Below are positions 1-7,617 of a stretch of 64,000 bases of DNA, in pieces. The notes beneath the pieces were generated by a model. It had not been told where the DNA came from, ran no database searches, and saw only the letters and a list, made by a program, of their open reading frames with translations. The position numbers and the translations under genes are program-made. This DNA is from Nitrososphaerota archaeon (GTDB lineage Archaea > Thermoproteota > Nitrososphaeria > Nitrososphaerales > Nitrosopumilaceae), in NCBI GenBank assembly GCA_021323705.1, contig JAJPKL010000012.1, forward strand, positions 1 to 64,000. The letters are read 5' to 3'. Position 1 is the first letter of the stretch, and the number at the start of each line of letters is the position of its first letter.

Positions 1-200
1 ATACCCACATCTTGTATGCGTAACTGGAGGCCTGTGAATCATGCGATGGTACAACACCAAGTGTCATCACAAGCGCCGCCTTGCTGTTACGTATGCAAAC
101 AGGTGATCAAAGGGAAACAATATAAATCATGCACAAATCTGCCTTCAAAACTGCATTTTTTGCGATCGATAATATGTGTCCAGATATACCACATTGTTGA
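1..200. other. No gene seen in left edge
   Basis: The first 200 bases hold only one 66-codon ORF (16-216, +). Its protein is rich in Cys and His, shows no recognisable domain, and runs into the aminotransferase gene in another frame. I see no tRNA or repeat here. It probably holds the upstream region of the aminotransferase gene. Confidence 0.5.
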
Positions 201-1505
201 TTGTCTTCTGCAGTAGAGATTTACAAGAAAAAAACACCCAAGTCAGCCAAGATTTTTGAGAGATCAAAAAAGTATCACGTCAACGGAGTATCCCACAACA
301 TACGATTTTTCAAGCCTTACCCGTTTGTTACCAAGTCTGCAAAAGGCAAGTATGTGACAGATGTTGACGGTAACAAGTATACCGATTATTGGATGGGCCA
401 CTGGAGTCTAATCTTGGGCCATGCGGCACCCCCTGTTGCAAGCCTTGTAAAAAAACAGTTGCCATCATGCTGGATGCATGGAACCGTAAACGAGATGACG
501 GTTTTGTTTTCCGATGTAATACAAAACGCAGTTCCAGTGGCTGAAAAGATTCGATACGTATCCACTGGTACCGAAGCTACAATGTATGCTGTGAGGACTG
601 CAAGAGCGGTTACTGGAAAAAAAATAATTGCAAAGATAGACGGCGGCTGGCACGGTTATACAACAGATCTTCTCAAGTCAGTCAACTGGCCTTTTGAGCA
701 ATCAGAAAGTCTCGGACTGACAGACGAGTCACACATCATATCAATACCATACAATGATCTTGAAAAATCAATTCAGATACTTGAATCGGTAAAAGAGGAT
801 CTTGCCGGCGTTATCATAGAGCCGGTACTTGGAGGCGCAGGCTGCATCCCTGCAACAAAAGAATATCTTACAGGAATCCAAGAGTTTGTGCATAGACACA
901 ATGCACTCTTTTTGCTTGATGAAATAGTGACAGGGTTTAGATTTTCTTTTGGATGTCTGTACCCCTCAATGAATCTAGACCCCGATATTGTAACTCTTGG
1001 AAAAATTGTCGGCGGAGGTTTTCCAATTGGTGTAATCTGTGGAAAAAAAGAGATAATGGAGGTTTCTGACACCAGCATGCACTCCAAGTCTGACAGAGCG
1101 TACATTGGAGGCGGAACATTTTCTGCAAATCCCATGACCATGACATCAGGAAGAGCAATGCTTCAGTTCCTCAAGAAAAATCCCAAAGTTTACAAAAAAA
1201 TTGGCAAGCTTGGACAAATCGCAAGACAAGAACTTGCAAGAGTCTTTGACGGCAAGGTTGTCACAACTGGAATGGGCTCACTGTTTATGACACATTTTTT
1301 GGCAGATGGGGTAACTGAGATTAAAAATGCATCAGACGCTGCAAGATGCAACACAGAATTGCTGCACAGATATCACTTTGAGATGATTGCAAGGGATGGA
1401 ATCTTTTTCCTACCCGGAAAACTTGGCGCAATATCAAATGCCCACAACGAGTCAGACATTAGAAAATTAGTACAGGCGACAAGCAGATTTTCTTCAACGA
1501 TGTAA
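201..1505 (+). CDS. HemL-like class III aminotransferase (glutamate-1-semialdehyde aminomutase family)
   Basis: PLP-dependent fold-type I enzyme of the glutamate-1-semialdehyde 2,1-aminomutase family, 434 aa, the usual length. It has the STGTEA phosphate-binding stretch, [18 protein letters not shown] with the PLP-nitrogen Asp, and [12 protein letters not shown] with the Schiff-base Lys. The start is TTG at 201, because an in-frame TGA lies immediately upstream and homology begins within a few residues. True HemL makes 5-aminolevulinate for tetrapyrroles. No heme gene lies nearby, so this may be a paralogue acting on another omega-amino compound. Family assignment is firm; the substrate is inferred only. 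Confidence 0.8.
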   Translation: MSSAVEIYKKKTPKSAKIFERSKKYHVNGVSHNIRFFKPYPFVTKSAKGKYVTDVDGNKYTDYWMGHWSLILGHAAPPVASLVKKQLPSCWMHGTVNEMTVLFSDVIQNAVPVAEKIRYVSTGTEATMYAVRTARAVTGKKIIAKIDGGWHGYTTDLLKSVNWPFEQSESLGLTDESHIISIPYNDLEKSIQILESVKEDLAGVIIEPVLGGAGCIPATKEYLTGIQEFVHRHNALFLLDEIVTGFRFSFGCLYPSMNLDPDIVTLGKIVGGGFPIGVICGKKEIMEVSDTSMHSKSDRAYIGGGTFSANPMTMTSGRAMLQFLKKNPKVYKKIGKLGQIARQELARVFDGKVVTTGMGSLFMTHFLADGVTEIKNASDAARCNTELLHRYHFEMIARDGIFFLPGKLGAISNAHNESDIRKLVQATSRFSSTM

Positions 1506-1647
1506 CTATTACAAAAAAACTGAAGATCAATCCGTATCCAAGTTCTATTTTTCATGCCTGTTTGCAATCTATATGCTTAGCTGTTTCAGATAAACACGCA
1601 CATTATTTTATAGGGGGTACGTGTAAAAAGAGAACGGTACACAGTAT

Positions 1648-2211
1648 TTGGAATCTCTAAAGACTACGTTTAGTACAAGCAGGATTACCCTTAGGCTGCC
1701 AAGTATGCTGTTTGAGGAATTAAGAAAGGAAGCAGAAGAAAAGGACCTTCCCCTAAACTCGTTTGTGACCAAAGTCCTCAGCAAGCACATATCATTTGAC
1801 AAGCGTTTTGAGATGATGCCAACCATACTTACTTCCCAGATACTGTTTTCAGCAATACTTGAGACCATGGATGAGGCATCCATGAATGCGGCCGCAAAGC
1901 TGGCACCAAGGATGGTAAAAAAGCAAGCCGCGCTTGGCGGATGGGAATACAACATTGACAATGTCATAGAAAACTACTTTTCAGTCATTGGGAAGTATTG
2001 CGGATGGTATCAGTTCAGGTACAAAGCAGACAGAGCAAACTATACCCTTACTTTTGAAACCAGCATGGGTCGCAAGTGGACTAGATTTGTTTCAAAATAC
2101 ATCAGATCAATACTGGAGTCTCTCAAAGTTCACATTACTGACGAGTCTGTCGATGACGAGGTCATAGTATTCAGGTTCCTAAAGTTAATAGTTTGGCAAC
2201 CATCAGCCTAA
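1648..2211 (+). CDS. Ribbon-helix-helix protein with uncharacterised C-terminal domain (paralogue 1)
   Basis: 187 aa. Residues about 10-48 look like a ribbon-helix-helix DNA-binding domain: beta strand SRITLRLP, then helices around FEELRKEAEEKDLPLNSFV. The rest is an uncharacterised alpha/beta domain with the block NYFSVIGKYCGWYQF, shared with the minus-strand gene at 15.5-16.1 kb (NYFAVIGKYCKWFEF). It ends in a strand such as DEVIVFRFL. The start is TTG at 1648; an in-frame TAA at 1624 excludes anything much longer. A TATA-like ATTTTATAG lies near 1606. Probably a transcription factor with a sensory or dimerisation domain; target and ligand are unknown. Confidence 0.7.
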   Translation: MESLKTTFSTSRITLRLPSMLFEELRKEAEEKDLPLNSFVTKVLSKHISFDKRFEMMPTILTSQILFSAILETMDEASMNAAAKLAPRMVKKQAALGGWEYNIDNVIENYFSVIGKYCGWYQFRYKADRANYTLTFETSMGRKWTRFVSKYIRSILESLKVHITDESVDDEVIVFRFLKLIVWQPSA

Positions 2212-2336
2212 ATCATAAAGTAATCTCATCACAAGCTACTTTCACAAATCCAATCGTATAATTTAAGAAGTGTTTGACAAGATGGTAATTTTTCTCAATA
2301 ACCAGATTTATTAAGTAATATTTCAGATTCGTTTTC

Positions 2337-3140
2337 GTGTACAAGATAGCAATAATTGCATCAATGCTGGTTTTACTAATTCCCCTGGCGTCTCACTCAT
2401 TTGCCTCAAACATCGAGATTGACATTCACACAGGCTCTGCGGATCCAAATCAACACCTCACATTTTATCCTCCTTCTTCATCGGCGTATGTTGGCGATAC
2501 TCTAGAATTTGGAAACGGTGATACCGTTCCCCATGAGGTGGTTTCAGGAACTCCAGATTCTGGCGCAGACGGCAAATTCGATAGCGGTATGTTGAATCCA
2601 GGTCAGTACTATTCTTACACCCTCACACAATATGATGTTGGCACGTTCAAGTTTTATGACAAGACGTACCCATGGATGACTGGAACAGTATTGGTCCAAG
2701 AATCACCCACCGGATACAAAGTAATACACAATGTTGGGGCAGATGCAGGGGACGGCAAGACAACGTTTGATGTCCAGTACCAATCAGTTAAAAACATAAT
2801 TTCTGCCAACATCGGCGCAAAAGACAAGTCACTTAATCTAGTGCTGGTAGGCCAGACAAACCAGAACAGCAACCTTACGCTCAATCTTCCAACAGGTCTT
2901 ATCACCCCACCGTTCTTTGGAGTACAGCTTGACGGTCAGTTCACAAAGAACTTTACTGAAACCCCCGAGCAGGGAATGACAGTTCTCACAATACCCATCA
3001 CACCGACTACAGAACAGGTCAGCATTGTCGGCACACATGTAGTTCCAGAATTTGGACCAATCTCATTCCTAGTTCTTGCAATATCGGTCATTACAATAGT
3101 GTTGTTTGCAAGACTTAGGCCAATCCATAAACTGGGATAG
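2337..3140 (+). CDS. Secreted cupredoxin-like protein with PEFG-CTERM anchor
   Basis: 267 aa with a GTG start. Residues 1-24 form a signal peptide. Residues 26-120 match a plastocyanin/halocyanin-type cupredoxin domain: VPHEVVSG would carry the first His, and YPWMTGTV is the usual C-terminal loop. The expected Cys and second His are replaced (FYDKTYPWM instead of FYCxxHPWM), so a type 1 copper site is unlikely. The C-terminus PEFGPISFLVL followed by a hydrophobic helix and Arg is a PEFG-CTERM archaeosortase sorting signal. Expected location is the outer face of the membrane or S-layer. Its 3' end overlaps the convergent SDR gene by 26 nt. Confidence 0.8.
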   Translation: MYKIAIIASMLVLLIPLASHSFASNIEIDIHTGSADPNQHLTFYPPSSSAYVGDTLEFGNGDTVPHEVVSGTPDSGADGKFDSGMLNPGQYYSYTLTQYDVGTFKFYDKTYPWMTGTVLVQESPTGYKVIHNVGADAGDGKTTFDVQYQSVKNIISANIGAKDKSLNLVLVGQTNQNSNLTLNLPTGLITPPFFGVQLDGQFTKNFTETPEQGMTVLTIPITPTTEQVSIVGTHVVPEFGPISFLVLAISVITIVLFARLRPIHKLG

Positions 3141-3834
3141 ATGCTCCAGTGATAGGCCTTGCGTCATCAGAGGCAAGGAAAAGAATCACATTTGCAATGT
3201 CAACTGGTTTAACCCACTTGGCATAGTCTGCACCAGGCATTGCAATCCGGTTTTCCTGCGTATCAATTATGCTTGGCAGAATGCAGTTGACGTTGACTCC
3301 TTTTGATTTTACTTCCTCAGACAGTGACTCGACCAACCGTATCACGCCAGACTTTGATGCAACATATGCAGCATCAAACCCAGTTCCCTTCAGTCCCGGC
3401 CTTGCAGCAACGTGAATTATTTTTCCACCAGATTGTTTTACCATTTGTGCTGCAACGTGTTTGCTTAGCAAGAATGCAGTCTTGAGGTTAAGGTCCATCA
3501 TCTCGTCCCACTCTTTTTCATCAATCTCTGTTACCGGCTTGCCTGCAATGTATCCTCCTATGACATTTGCAAGTACATCTATCCTTCCGAATCGCTTTAG
3601 CACTTCGGAGACTAGAATTTTTGCGTCGTCTTCTTTTTTAAAGTCACCCCGCAGTAAGAACACATTTTTTGATTGACCACACATCTTTTGCAGCAGTGGA
3701 AGGGAATTATCAGAATAGTATGTCAAAACAAGCGATGCGCCAGCCTTTAGAAATGCTTGGCCGACATCGACCCCTAGGCCTCCGCTGCCTCCCGTCACAA
3801 GCACCACCTTTCCTGAGAAACTAAGATCTTTCAT
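3115..3834 (-). CDS. Short-chain dehydrogenase/reductase (SDR)
   Basis: Classical SDR: Rossmann motif TGGSGGLG near the N-terminus, a NVIGG segment, and the active-site YVASK. The ORF track starts at 3906, but residue 25 (ATG at 3834) begins MKDLSFSGKVVLVTGG, where SDRs normally start, so I use that; the longer form is possible. The gene is divergent from a phasin-like gene at 3918. In PHA-making archaea an SDR of this type can serve as acetoacetyl-CoA reductase, but many substrates are possible and no PHA synthase is seen here. The 3' end overlaps the PEFG-CTERM gene. Confidence 0.8.
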   Translation of the reverse strand: MKDLSFSGKVVLVTGGSGGLGVDVGQAFLKAGASLVLTYYSDNSLPLLQKMCGQSKNVFLLRGDFKKEDDAKILVSEVLKRFGRIDVLANVIGGYIAGKPVTEIDEKEWDEMMDLNLKTAFLLSKHVAAQMVKQSGGKIIHVAARPGLKGTGFDAAYVASKSGVIRLVESLSEEVKSKGVNVNCILPSIIDTQENRIAMPGADYAKWVKPVDIANVILFLASDDARPITGASIPVYGLA

Positions 3835-3903
3835 GATACAACGAACCATATCCCCAATTAAAAAAGAATCTTTTTCACTTGGATCAAGTTTATCAGATGA
3901 TAC

Positions 3904-3920
3904 CATGATATGATATCATG
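3904..3920. promoter_or_regulatory. 17-bp palindrome between divergent genes
   Basis: CATGATATGATATCATG has perfect 8-bp arms around a single G. It sits at the start of the phasin-like gene (ATG 3918-3920) and at the upstream edge of the SDR gene. It looks like an operator for a dimeric repressor controlling both genes. It could also simply reflect two facing ATG codons with AT-rich sequence between them. Confidence 0.4.
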
Positions 3921-4271
3921 TCAAAAACCAACAAAACTAACGATTGGGATACCCTATGGGCAGAATACACAAAACTTCTAAAAAAGTGGATGCAGGATTT
4001 AGAGTCTCTGCAAAAGACAAGTTCTGAGGTCCAAGAAAAGTACAAGGAAGTCATGTCAAAAGCAATCAATGAATCAAGCCAGAAGACAATGAAAGAGTTT
4101 CAAGAAAACTGGCAAAAGGCCATGACGCGGGCAGGAACAGAAGCATTCAAACAGTTTGGCGAGAACTGGCAAAAATCAATCAGCGAGGGAGGGCTAGAAC
4201 AGCTAAAGACATACGGCGACATGATGAACAAGTTTGCCGAAACGTGGCAAAGAATGTGGAGACAAAATTAG
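3918..4271 (+). CDS. Helical phasin-like protein
   Basis: 117 aa, almost entirely amphipathic helix, very rich in Gln, Glu, Lys and Trp. A motif of the form F-x-E-N/T-W-Q-K/R recurs three times (FQENWQKAM, FGENWQKSI, FAETWQRMW). There are no Cys residues and no signal peptide. Small helical proteins of this kind coat polyhydroxyalkanoate granules (phasins) or resemble the PhaE subunit. The divergent SDR neighbour fits that idea, but no PHA synthase is in the window. Function is therefore inferred; a general coiled-coil protein is the alternative. Confidence 0.6.
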   Translation: MSKTNKTNDWDTLWAEYTKLLKKWMQDLESLQKTSSEVQEKYKEVMSKAINESSQKTMKEFQENWQKAMTRAGTEAFKQFGENWQKSISEGGLEQLKTYGDMMNKFAETWQRMWRQN

Positions 4272-4290
4272 GCAGGAAATGAACTGAATA

Positions 4291-4983
4291 CTAGTCCACA
4301 GGTTTTCCGCCAGTCTTTGATTCTACCTCGTCTGCCATAATGTCAAGTTCTGATGTATCCCCTAGTTTTTTGTATGTCATCTTCTCAAGCGTCTTGATTA
4401 TGCTTTTTGCAGAACGATACTGCGGTAGCTTGGGTTCGTTGAGTTCAGCATACAGGCCAATGCCCTGAATCCCATTCATCTTTGCAAATCCCAAGATGAG
4501 GCCGTTGAAGCCGGTGATTATAGAGGCCTCAGGCGTTGTTGCAATTCCAAGCTTGCGCACTTGGTCTGTCATCTCTTTTGATGTTGTGGTGACAAAGGTT
4601 GTAGGATCTTTTCCTATCGATTTTGTAGTGTGAAAACCTCCAAGTGTATAGATGAACCTTGTTGAATATTTTTTTGCCACATTGATGACATCTTGGCACA
4701 ATACGTTGAGCTCCTCTGTAGAAGAAGGCTGGCCTGAACCACCTCCAAAAACAATAGTATCTTTGCCAAACCTGTATTCCCACTTTTCTTCTGGCAGGTC
4801 AATGTATCCGCCATTATCTATCACATAGGCAGGATAGGACGGCAGGACTTCACGAAAGACTGTAGTATTGAGATTCGTATTGATGAAATCTATCACTATG
4901 CTTCCAACGTCACCCATGTCCTGCATTGCAGCAATCATGAGCGGTTTTTGAAGATCGGGTTCTTTTATTTGAGAAAACTTCAC
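4291..4983 (-). CDS. PAC2 family protein (proteasome assembly chaperone-like)
   Basis: 230 aa, GTG start at 4983. Archaeal PAC2/DUF75 family: an early AAMQDMGDVGSIVIDF segment, the central FGGGSGQPSS and IYTLGGFHTT loops, then a TGFNGLILG segment. Eukaryotic PAC2 helps assemble the 20S proteasome; archaeal members are mostly uncharacterised cytoplasmic proteins, sometimes thought to be enzymes. The gene is divergent from superoxide dismutase, with about 80 bp between them. Family is confident, role is not. Confidence 0.8.
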   Translation of the reverse strand: MKFSQIKEPDLQKPLMIAAMQDMGDVGSIVIDFINTNLNTTVFREVLPSYPAYVIDNGGYIDLPEEKWEYRFGKDTIVFGGGSGQPSSTEELNVLCQDVINVAKKYSTRFIYTLGGFHTTKSIGKDPTTFVTTTSKEMTDQVRKLGIATTPEASIITGFNGLILGFAKMNGIQGIGLYAELNEPKLPQYRSAKSIIKTLEKMTYKKLGDTSELDIMADEVESKTGGKPVD

Positions 4984-5030
4984 ACCGGTTCTTTATACAA
5001 AATATGATTAATACTTTCCAATCATTACAT

Positions 5031-5042
5031 TATAAGATATAA
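5031..5042 (+). promoter_or_regulatory. TATA box of superoxide dismutase gene
   Basis: TATAAGATATAA lies about 27 nt upstream of the ATG at 5066, the archaeal TATA spacing expected for a leaderless or nearly leaderless mRNA. This supports ATG 5066 over the TTG at 5051 used by the ORF track. Confidence 0.55.
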
Positions 5043-5065
5043 ATGGAATTTTGAAAGATTGTGTC

Positions 5066-5689
5066 ATGGGCAAGTACGAACTTCCACCTTTACCATATTC
5101 GTATGATGCTCTTGAGCCGTACATCGATGAGGCCACCATGCGAATTCATCACACAAAACACCATCAAGCATACGCAGATGGGCTAAACGACGCACTTGCA
5201 AAGATAAACGCATTGTCTCATAAAAAGTACATAATTAGAATCTTGTCTGATCTGGCTAGTGTCCCTGAAACATCAAGAGATGCCGTCAATTTTTACGGCG
5301 GTGGATATGAAAACCACCGAATGTTTTGGGAGAGCATGAAACCAAATGGTGGTGGCAAGCCCAAAGGAAGATTGTACGATGAGATAGGAGTCTATTTTGG
5401 AAGTTTTGACGAATTCAAGAAAAAGTTCTCGGAGGGGACCATATCTATCCAAGGAAGCGGATGGGGATGGCTCGTATATAACCAGACATATTCAAGATTG
5501 GAGTTTATGACAACGCCAAATCAGACAAGTCCCTTGACTACAAGAAAGATACCTCTCTTAGGACTTGATGTCTGGGAGCATGCGTATTATCTCAAATACC
5601 AAAACAAGAGAGCAGACTATGTTGAATCGTGGTGGAATGTTGTTAACTGGTCAGAAGTTGAAGAAAGATTTCTCAGAGTAGCATCATGA
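5066..5689 (+). CDS. sodA: Fe/Mn superoxide dismutase
   Basis: Cytoplasmic superoxide dismutase of the Fe/Mn family, about 207 aa from ATG 5066 (MGKYELPPLPYSYDAL, a standard N-terminus). All four metal ligands are visible: the His in MRIHHTKHH, the His in YENHRMFW, then Asp and His in DVWEHAYYLKY. The C-terminal WWNVVNW is typical. It removes superoxide formed by aerobic ammonia oxidation. The ORF-track start (TTG 5051) adds five residues before the conserved N-terminus and is rejected. Fe versus Mn preference cannot be told reliably from sequence. Confidence 0.95.
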   Translation: MGKYELPPLPYSYDALEPYIDEATMRIHHTKHHQAYADGLNDALAKINALSHKKYIIRILSDLASVPETSRDAVNFYGGGYENHRMFWESMKPNGGGKPKGRLYDEIGVYFGSFDEFKKKFSEGTISIQGSGWGWLVYNQTYSRLEFMTTPNQTSPLTTRKIPLLGLDVWEHAYYLKYQNKRADYVESWWNVVNWSEVEERFLRVAS

Positions 5690-5756
5690 TATACCAATAT
5701 AGATATGATTAGTCTGAAACTCATATTTTTATAGACTTTTTATCGCCTAATGAATA

Positions 5757-6011
5757 ATGGATGCCTATTTGGAAGAAGAGTTGTACGACCTGATGACCTT
5801 TTGCATCCAAAATGATCCATCCTCTCCTGACTATGGCGCCAAGAAAGATAGAGCGTACCAGATAGGAAAGGAGCTTTACAATGATGGTGGTGTAGATGCG
5901 ATGGAAAACATGTACTTTGCAATACAAAATAGGATAAGCGAAGAGATTCAGAAAGATGCCAAGCCCTACAGGTCATGGTGGAACGGCATCACAGACGAAT
6001 GGAAGTATTAA
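5757..6011 (+). CDS. Small conserved thaumarchaeal protein, unknown
   Basis: 84 aa, ATG start, with an AT-rich TATA-like ATTTTTATAG about 27 nt upstream. Acidic helical protein with a WWNGITDEWKY C-terminus; no transmembrane segment, Cys pair or known domain. It may form a helical bundle. Codon use looks like its neighbours, so it is probably a real cytoplasmic protein. Function unknown. Confidence 0.6.
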   Translation: MDAYLEEELYDLMTFCIQNDPSSPDYGAKKDRAYQIGKELYNDGGVDAMENMYFAIQNRISEEIQKDAKPYRSWWNGITDEWKY

Positions 6012-6124
6012 GCAGCGGCAACCAACGGTTCTTCTTCCATCGGTGTTTCGCGCATTTCCTTTCGTGCTTTGGCAAGCGCCATTCTCATATGTTCAATTTC
6101 TATCTCATCAATCATTTCGCACAT
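6008..6124 (-). CDS. 38-aa small protein (missed by ORF track)
   Basis: An intact 38-codon ORF with ATG and TAA. The protein starts MCEMIDEIEIEHMRM and continues as one charged helix ending in PLVAAA. A TATA-like stretch (ACTTAAGTATTTG, minus strand) lies 20-30 nt upstream, suiting a leaderless transcript. It fills the gap between two genes almost exactly and overlaps the convergent upstream gene's stop by 4 nt. No domain recognised. The coding call rests on composition, promoter and fit. Confidence 0.5.
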   Translation of the reverse strand: MCEMIDEIEIEHMRMALAKARKEMRETPMEEEPLVAAA

Positions 6125-6166
6125 GAGGTAAATTATCAGAATCAAATACTTAAGTTCTGTGAAAAC

Positions 6167-6844
6167 TTATGCTATGGTTCTAGAAGATGCGTCCTCTTTT
6201 ACCGGACTCAGACTTGAACAATAATCTTTCCATTGATGAGTAAACAAGATCTCCTTGTCCCCGTACACATAGCAACCAAGCACAAATTTTTCGCCGTTCT
6301 TTATTGGAACATCTACAACAAACCTTTCCTGCTCGTTTACTTTTCTAAAATACGTAGGCTTTAATCCCATAGAATAAAGTTCGAGTACAAATTCAAATGG
6401 ATTTGGGTGCTGCATCTTGTCTTTTACGGATTCGTATACAATGTATCGTGCCGCATATTTTGCCGCATCGCGTGCAGCATCTCTTGCACTCTCACCTGAC
6501 ACATATCCTCCGCCATACCATCCATAATTGTCACGTGCACTATAGCTTGCCTGCTTCCATGCATAGTCCCATGCAGAATCCCAAGTGTTAGTTCGGCCTG
6601 ATTTCATTGCGGCAACTCTTGCAAGATCCCATAACGAGTCGCTTGCATGTTGCAGTGAGCTGGTATCTTTTACCCACGGTATCAGGGCATTGCCGTACCT
6701 TTCTATCAACTCGTTTATCTTTAGAAGAATAGAATTTGCTTCCTCATATGTTCGTGCAGGAGTGAAATATTTTATTGATTTGATCTTTGAGACTTGGTCA
6801 TTTATTGACAATACATCATTTGGTTGTGACAAATCAATTATCAA
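6167..6844 (-). CDS. Ala/Asp/Tyr-rich helical protein, unknown
   Basis: 225 aa, TTG start at 6844. The middle (about 75-145) is a run of short helical repeats of type (S/D)-A-x-D/K-x-A, such as WDSAWDYAWKQAS and SARDAARDAAKYAAR, separated by a Gly/Tyr-rich turn (YGWYGGGYV). Such Ala/Trp/Asp repeat stretches occur in uncharacterised prokaryotic proteins. The C-terminal third is a beta-rich domain without known motif. No signal peptide or membrane segment. Function unknown. Confidence 0.6.
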   Translation of the reverse strand: MIIDLSQPNDVLSINDQVSKIKSIKYFTPARTYEEANSILLKINELIERYGNALIPWVKDTSSLQHASDSLWDLARVAAMKSGRTNTWDSAWDYAWKQASYSARDNYGWYGGGYVSGESARDAARDAAKYAARYIVYESVKDKMQHPNPFEFVLELYSMGLKPTYFRKVNEQERFVVDVPIKNGEKFVLGCYVYGDKEILFTHQWKDYCSSLSPVKEDASSRTIA

Positions 6845-6862
6845 AACTTTTTTGGTTTAATA

Positions 6863-7030
6863 TTAATCTGTTTTTTCAGAACCTTTGTTATCGGAATCTT
6901 GTTGTTTTTTTGTATCCTTTGGAAGCCACAACCTAGCAACAGCCCCCATCATGAACCCACCAACAACTACTATTGCAATTCCGCTGATTATCAAAACAAA
7001 TACTTTGACAACCGACTTGATAGAGACCAT
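6863..7030 (-). CDS. 55-aa single-span membrane protein (missed by ORF track)
   Basis: An intact ORF below the track's length limit. ATG at 7028-7030, TAA at 6863-6865. Residues about 7-33 form one hydrophobic helix (VVKVFVLIISGIAIVVVGG), followed by a basic residue and a polar Lys/Asp/Ser-rich tail. It fills the 260-bp gap between its neighbours and lies on the same strand as both. Likely a small inner-membrane protein; no function known. Confidence 0.6.
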   Translation of the reverse strand: MVSIKSVVKVFVLIISGIAIVVVGGFMMGAVARLWLPKDTKKQQDSDNKGSEKTD

Positions 7031-7102
7031 GAATTAGATTAGCTTGTCGCCCATTAAATACGGATTGGCCTAGTTCTAAACATATTTGATTGTATGACGC
7101 AA

Positions 7103-7534
7103 TTACGAAGTTTCTGCTACTTTACCAAACTGGTCCATTACCTCTTCCACGCTTTTTTCAATCTTGCCCTTTGCCATAAACCCGACCAGCTTGAGCTTTC
7201 CTGCAAGCTTAAAGTCACCTTCCACAGTAACTTTGGTGCCTTCAGGAATAGAAGCATATGTTGTAACTATGCGACTGTCCTTGGCATCTCCAGAAAGAAG
7301 ATAGACGTCATCTATTTCGGGTGGAGTAAGAATGTGTTTTGTTGTCTGGTGTACTTCTCGTCCTGCCATTACAGCGTGATCCTCAGTGGTTATTGTGTTG
7401 CCTTCTCTTGATATCACTTTGACAGACTTGAAAAACTGTGGAAATTTGCTTGGCAGACTCTCAAAATCTGTAACAATATTGAAGATCTTTTCTCGATCTG
7501 CTTTGATTATTTTTTCAACTTTGATTTTTGGCAT
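7103..7534 (-). CDS. SRPBCC/START-like domain protein (polyketide cyclase family)
   Basis: 143 aa. The N-terminus (KVEKIIKADREKIFNIVTDFESLPSKFPQF) is typical of the SRPBCC (Bet v 1/START-like) fold: a strand, two short helices, then a curved sheet and a long C-terminal helix (EKSVEEVMDQFGKVAE). Members bind hydrophobic ligands or act as cyclases or aromatases. No catalytic residue can be assigned. ATG start; cytoplasmic. Confidence 0.75.
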   Translation of the reverse strand: MPKIKVEKIIKADREKIFNIVTDFESLPSKFPQFFKSVKVISREGNTITTEDHAVMAGREVHQTTKHILTPPEIDDVYLLSGDAKDSRIVTTYASIPEGTKVTVEGDFKLAGKLKLVGFMAKGKIEKSVEEVMDQFGKVAETS

Positions 7535-7617
7535 ATTTCCCTTAAAGATTTTCTAGAATTAAAAGGTGTAGTTTGGAATCACTTGCTTTAAATTGAGTAG
7601 ATCTGACTTCAACGCAA

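Noticed and set aside
16-216. 66-aa ORF at the left edge
   Set aside because: No motif, no clear promoter or SD, and it runs into the aminotransferase gene in another frame.
773-1141. 122-aa minus-strand ORF inside the aminotransferase
   Set aside because: Shadow of the real gene; the plus-strand frame has clear family motifs.
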